NCBI GenBank assembly: GCA_023396665.1
Contig: JAEWVL010000268.1
Location: 1-8,227, forward strand
DNA length: 8,227 nt
Origin: Spirochaetota bacterium
GTDB taxonomy: Bacteria; Spirochaetota; UBA4802; JAFGJZ01
Reading direction: 5' to 3'
The stretch's first letter is position 1. Every line of letters begins with the position of its first letter. This document shows, piece by piece, positions 6,287 through 8,227 of this stretch. The position numbers were made by a program, and so were the translations under genes. The notes beneath the pieces were generated by a model. It was not told the origin of the DNA, made no database searches, and worked only from the letters and a program-made list of their open reading frames with translations.

Positions 6287-8227
6287 ATGATATCAAACAG
6301 CGCGAAAGAACTGATTCAATGGAACGAAGTCGTATCCCTGTTTTCGGCATTCTCGCAATGCCATTACTCCAGGGAGCTGTTTTCAAATCTTGAACCCCTA
6401 AGATTCGAAGCGGCGCAGCATGCATACCTCATGATATACGAATTTCAAAGGGGACTGGACGAGAACGTATCCCCCAGCTTTTCAGGCATACACAATGTTC
6501 ATCAGCCTCTCAAGATCGCCGAAAAAGGCGGCGTACTCTCACTGGATGAGCTTTACCGGATCGGCCGATCAATAGCCGTGATGAATGCGGCCAAAACTTT
6601 CTTTGATGATTATGGTGACCGTTTTGCCCTCTGCAGCGCTTCGGCCTTCGATCTGACAAAACTGCCTTCCGAAGAGAAAGAACTGCTCTCGGCCATAACC
6701 GACGAGGTGAAGCTCAACACCGCTTTGTACCCGCATATCGGCCGACTCGAAAACGAAATACATTCGCTGCAAAGCGAGATCAAGCAGAAGATCAACTCTT
6801 TCGTTCACTCACCGGAAAATTCCGATCACCTGCAGGAACGGATTGTCACCACTGTACACGGACGTTATGCCGTAATGGTAAAATCATCTTCGAGAGGAAG
6901 GGTAAGCGGTACGGTGCTTGACACCTCTTCGTCGGGGCAAACACTTTACTTCGAACCGGCTCAGTTCGCCATCATGAACGAACGGCTGATTGAGGCCGAA
7001 AACCGTCTCAACGCCGAGATATTCGAAATTGTCCGCAGGCTCTCGATGCTCGTCGGTGATAAAAGTGAGATTATTGAACGGAATCTGCGCTGCTGCGGAA
7101 GACTTGACTTCATTCTGGCATGCGCAAAGTGCGCGCAAAAATACTCGCTGAGCTGCTGCGAGCTCAGCGATCAGGCCTGTGTTGACCTTCAAATGGCCCG
7201 GCATCCCCTTCTTGTGAAAACAGAGAAAAAGGTGATCGCCAACACCATTACCCTGAGCGCTGAGAAACGGGGTATGCTGATCACCGGTGCAAACACGGGA
7301 GGAAAGACCGTTCTATTGAAAACCGCGGCGATCTGCGTGTACCTTGCCGCGTGCGGATTACCAGTACCGGCCTCGCCGGATTCCCGAATCGGCAGATTCA
7401 GCAGCATCATGATTGATATCGGTGATGACCAGAGTATTGAACGGTCTCTTTCATCTTTTTCGGGACAGATTGTTGCCGTCAACGAAATGCTGCGATCATG
7501 CGGAGCGGACTCGCTGATACTGATCGACGAGATTATCTCGGGCACCGATCCCAGACAGGCGGCAGCCCTATCGGTTGCCGTTCTCAAGCACTTTGAAACG
7601 CATAACAGCTTTGTCATTGTGACAACACATTACCCCGAACTGAAAGAATATGCCGCCGGCTCTTCTTACTATCTGAACGCCTCAGTCGCTTTCGATCTGG
7701 AAAAACTTGCCCCCACCTACCGGCTCATACAGGGAATCGCAGGCGTCTCTTACGCTTTCGAGATTGCCCAGATTTACGGCCTTGATGAGTCAATCGTAAA
7801 TACCGCCAAGGATTTTCTTACAAGCCACGAGCTTGCGACCGAGCGTGCGCTTACCAATGCACACAAAATGGAAGGTGAACTGGCGCAGCAAAAGGAAGAG
7901 ATGGAGAAGCTGCGTCTGCAACTGAACCGTCAGAAAGAGAACTACAGCGAACTTAACGAAAAACTGCGCCTGCGTATCGAGCAGTTGAAAGAGGATAAAA
8001 CAATAGATTATATCGCCATGCTCGAGAAGATGGAGCAGATGGCGCAGCAGAAGATTCGCGACCTGCAAAACGCCGATATGAAAGAAGCTGTTATGATTCA
8101 GGAGGATATCAAATCCTCTTTGGAAACTGCCGGCGCCAAGCTTGCCGATTTTCGGGAAAAAGGTTTCAGCAAACGCTACGATATTTTTGATCCCCACAGC
8201 GCACGTGTCGGTGATACAGTATTCGTC
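6287..8227 (+). CDS. mutS2: MutS2 family ATPase, 3'-partial (runs off the right edge)
   Basis: 647 codons are present and the frame is still open at the edge. ATG 6287 is well fixed: TAA at 6281-6283 closes the frame just upstream, and GAGA (6277-6280) lies 6 nt before the start. The region after about residue 190 (IVTTVHGRYAVMVK, then GTVLDTSSSGQTLYFEP) is the MutS2 core motif block. The ATPase has Walker A GANTGGKT (334-341, Lys340), an IGDDQSIERSLSSFSGQI block, Walker B LILIDE (410-415, Asp414-Glu415) with SGTDP as D-loop, and the TTHYPELK switch histidine. A charged Gln/Glu/Lys-rich coiled coil spans about 515-600, and the visible part ends in GDTVFV, the start of the KOW-like segment. 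Walker A falls at nearly the same residue number as I recall for Bacillus MutS2, so the N-terminus looks complete. The Smr nuclease domain would lie beyond the edge and cannot be checked. MutS2 lacks the MutS mismatch-recognition domain; known members split collided ribosomes or restrain recombination. It seems unrelated in function to the polysaccharide genes upstream. Confidence 0.95.
   Translation, partial: MISNSAKELIQWNEVVSLFSAFSQCHYSRELFSNLEPLRFEAAQHAYLMIYEFQRGLDENVSPSFSGIHNVHQPLKIAEKGGVLSLDELYRIGRSIAVMNAAKTFFDDYGDRFALCSASAFDLTKLPSEEKELLSAITDEVKLNTALYPHIGRLENEIHSLQSEIKQKINSFVHSPENSDHLQERIVTTVHGRYAVMVKSSSRGRVSGTVLDTSSSGQTLYFEPAQFAIMNERLIEAENRLNAEIFEIVRRLSMLVGDKSEIIERNLRCCGRLDFILACAKCAQKYSLSCCELSDQACVDLQMARHPLLVKTEKKVIANTITLSAEKRGMLITGANTGGKTVLLKTAAICVYLAACGLPVPASPDSRIGRFSSIMIDIGDDQSIERSLSSFSGQIVAVNEMLRSCGADSLILIDEIISGTDPRQAAALSVAVLKHFETHNSFVIVTTHYPELKEYAAGSSYYLNASVAFDLEKLAPTYRLIQGIAGVSYAFEIAQIYGLDESIVNTAKDFLTSHELATERALTNAHKMEGELAQQKEEMEKLRLQLNRQKENYSELNEKLRLRIEQLKEDKTIDYIAMLEKMEQMAQQKIRDLQNADMKEAVMIQEDIKSSLETAGAKLADFREKGFSKRYDIFDPHSARVGDTVFV

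Noticed and set aside
6153..6425. 90-codon minus-strand frame across the intergenic gap and the mutS2 start
   Set aside because: It overlaps the well-supported MutS2 N-terminus, and its product resembles no family I recognise.
7189..7617. 142-codon open frame on the minus strand
   Set aside because: It lies wholly inside the mutS2 ATPase region, whose plus-strand reading has clear Walker motifs; the minus reading has no recognisable family features.
7790..8197. 135-codon open frame on the minus strand
   Set aside because: It is the antisense of the repetitive coiled-coil codons of mutS2; its Leu/Phe-rich character is the mirror of Gln/Glu/Lys codons.

Overview
The window is bacterial, moderately AT-leaning DNA with all genes on the plus strand. 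It covers the downstream end of a surface-polysaccharide (O-antigen, capsule or exopolysaccharide-type) locus, followed by the start of a housekeeping-type gene, mutS2. The Wzy/Wzx-type assembly set fits a bacterium that exports lipid-linked glycans. The phylum cannot be read safely from this sequence; a diderm lineage is my guess, not a demonstration.

Layout: (1) positions 2-1165 hold the 3' part of a polytopic O-antigen ligase/polymerase-like protein (Wzy_C/WaaL superfamily), open to the left edge. (2) After a 221-nt gap, 1387-3414 encodes a GT-C membrane glycosyltransferase of the GT39/ArnT/PMT type. (3) 35 nt later, 3450-4556 encodes a GT4-type cytoplasmic glycosyltransferase. (4) 4635-6047 encodes a Wzx-like flippase; its real start is probably a non-AUG codon near 4587-4590, just after a strong ribosome binding site. 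(5) A 239-nt non-coding stretch (6048-6286) holds a hairpin-like sequence, a sigma70-like -35 element and a perfect AATGAC-GA-GTCATT inverted repeat. (6) From 6287 to the right edge runs the first 647 codons of a MutS2 ATPase, which leaves the window before its C-terminal Smr region.

How the genes fit together: the GT4 enzyme would add a sugar to a lipid-linked glycan at the inner face of the membrane. The flippase would move that glycan across. The Wzy/WaaL-like protein would polymerise or ligate it, and the GT-C enzyme could decorate it outside the membrane using a polyprenyl-phosphate sugar donor. This order of events is inferred from the families; no substrate can be read from the sequence. 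MutS2 is a ribosome-rescue or anti-recombination ATPase and is probably an unrelated flanking gene with its own promoter.

I found no RNA genes, CRISPR arrays, insertion sequences or attachment sites, and no convincing unknown system. The most useful second-look items are the probable non-AUG start of the flippase, the operator-like palindrome upstream of mutS2, and the Gln replacing the second Glu of the GT4 EX7E motif.
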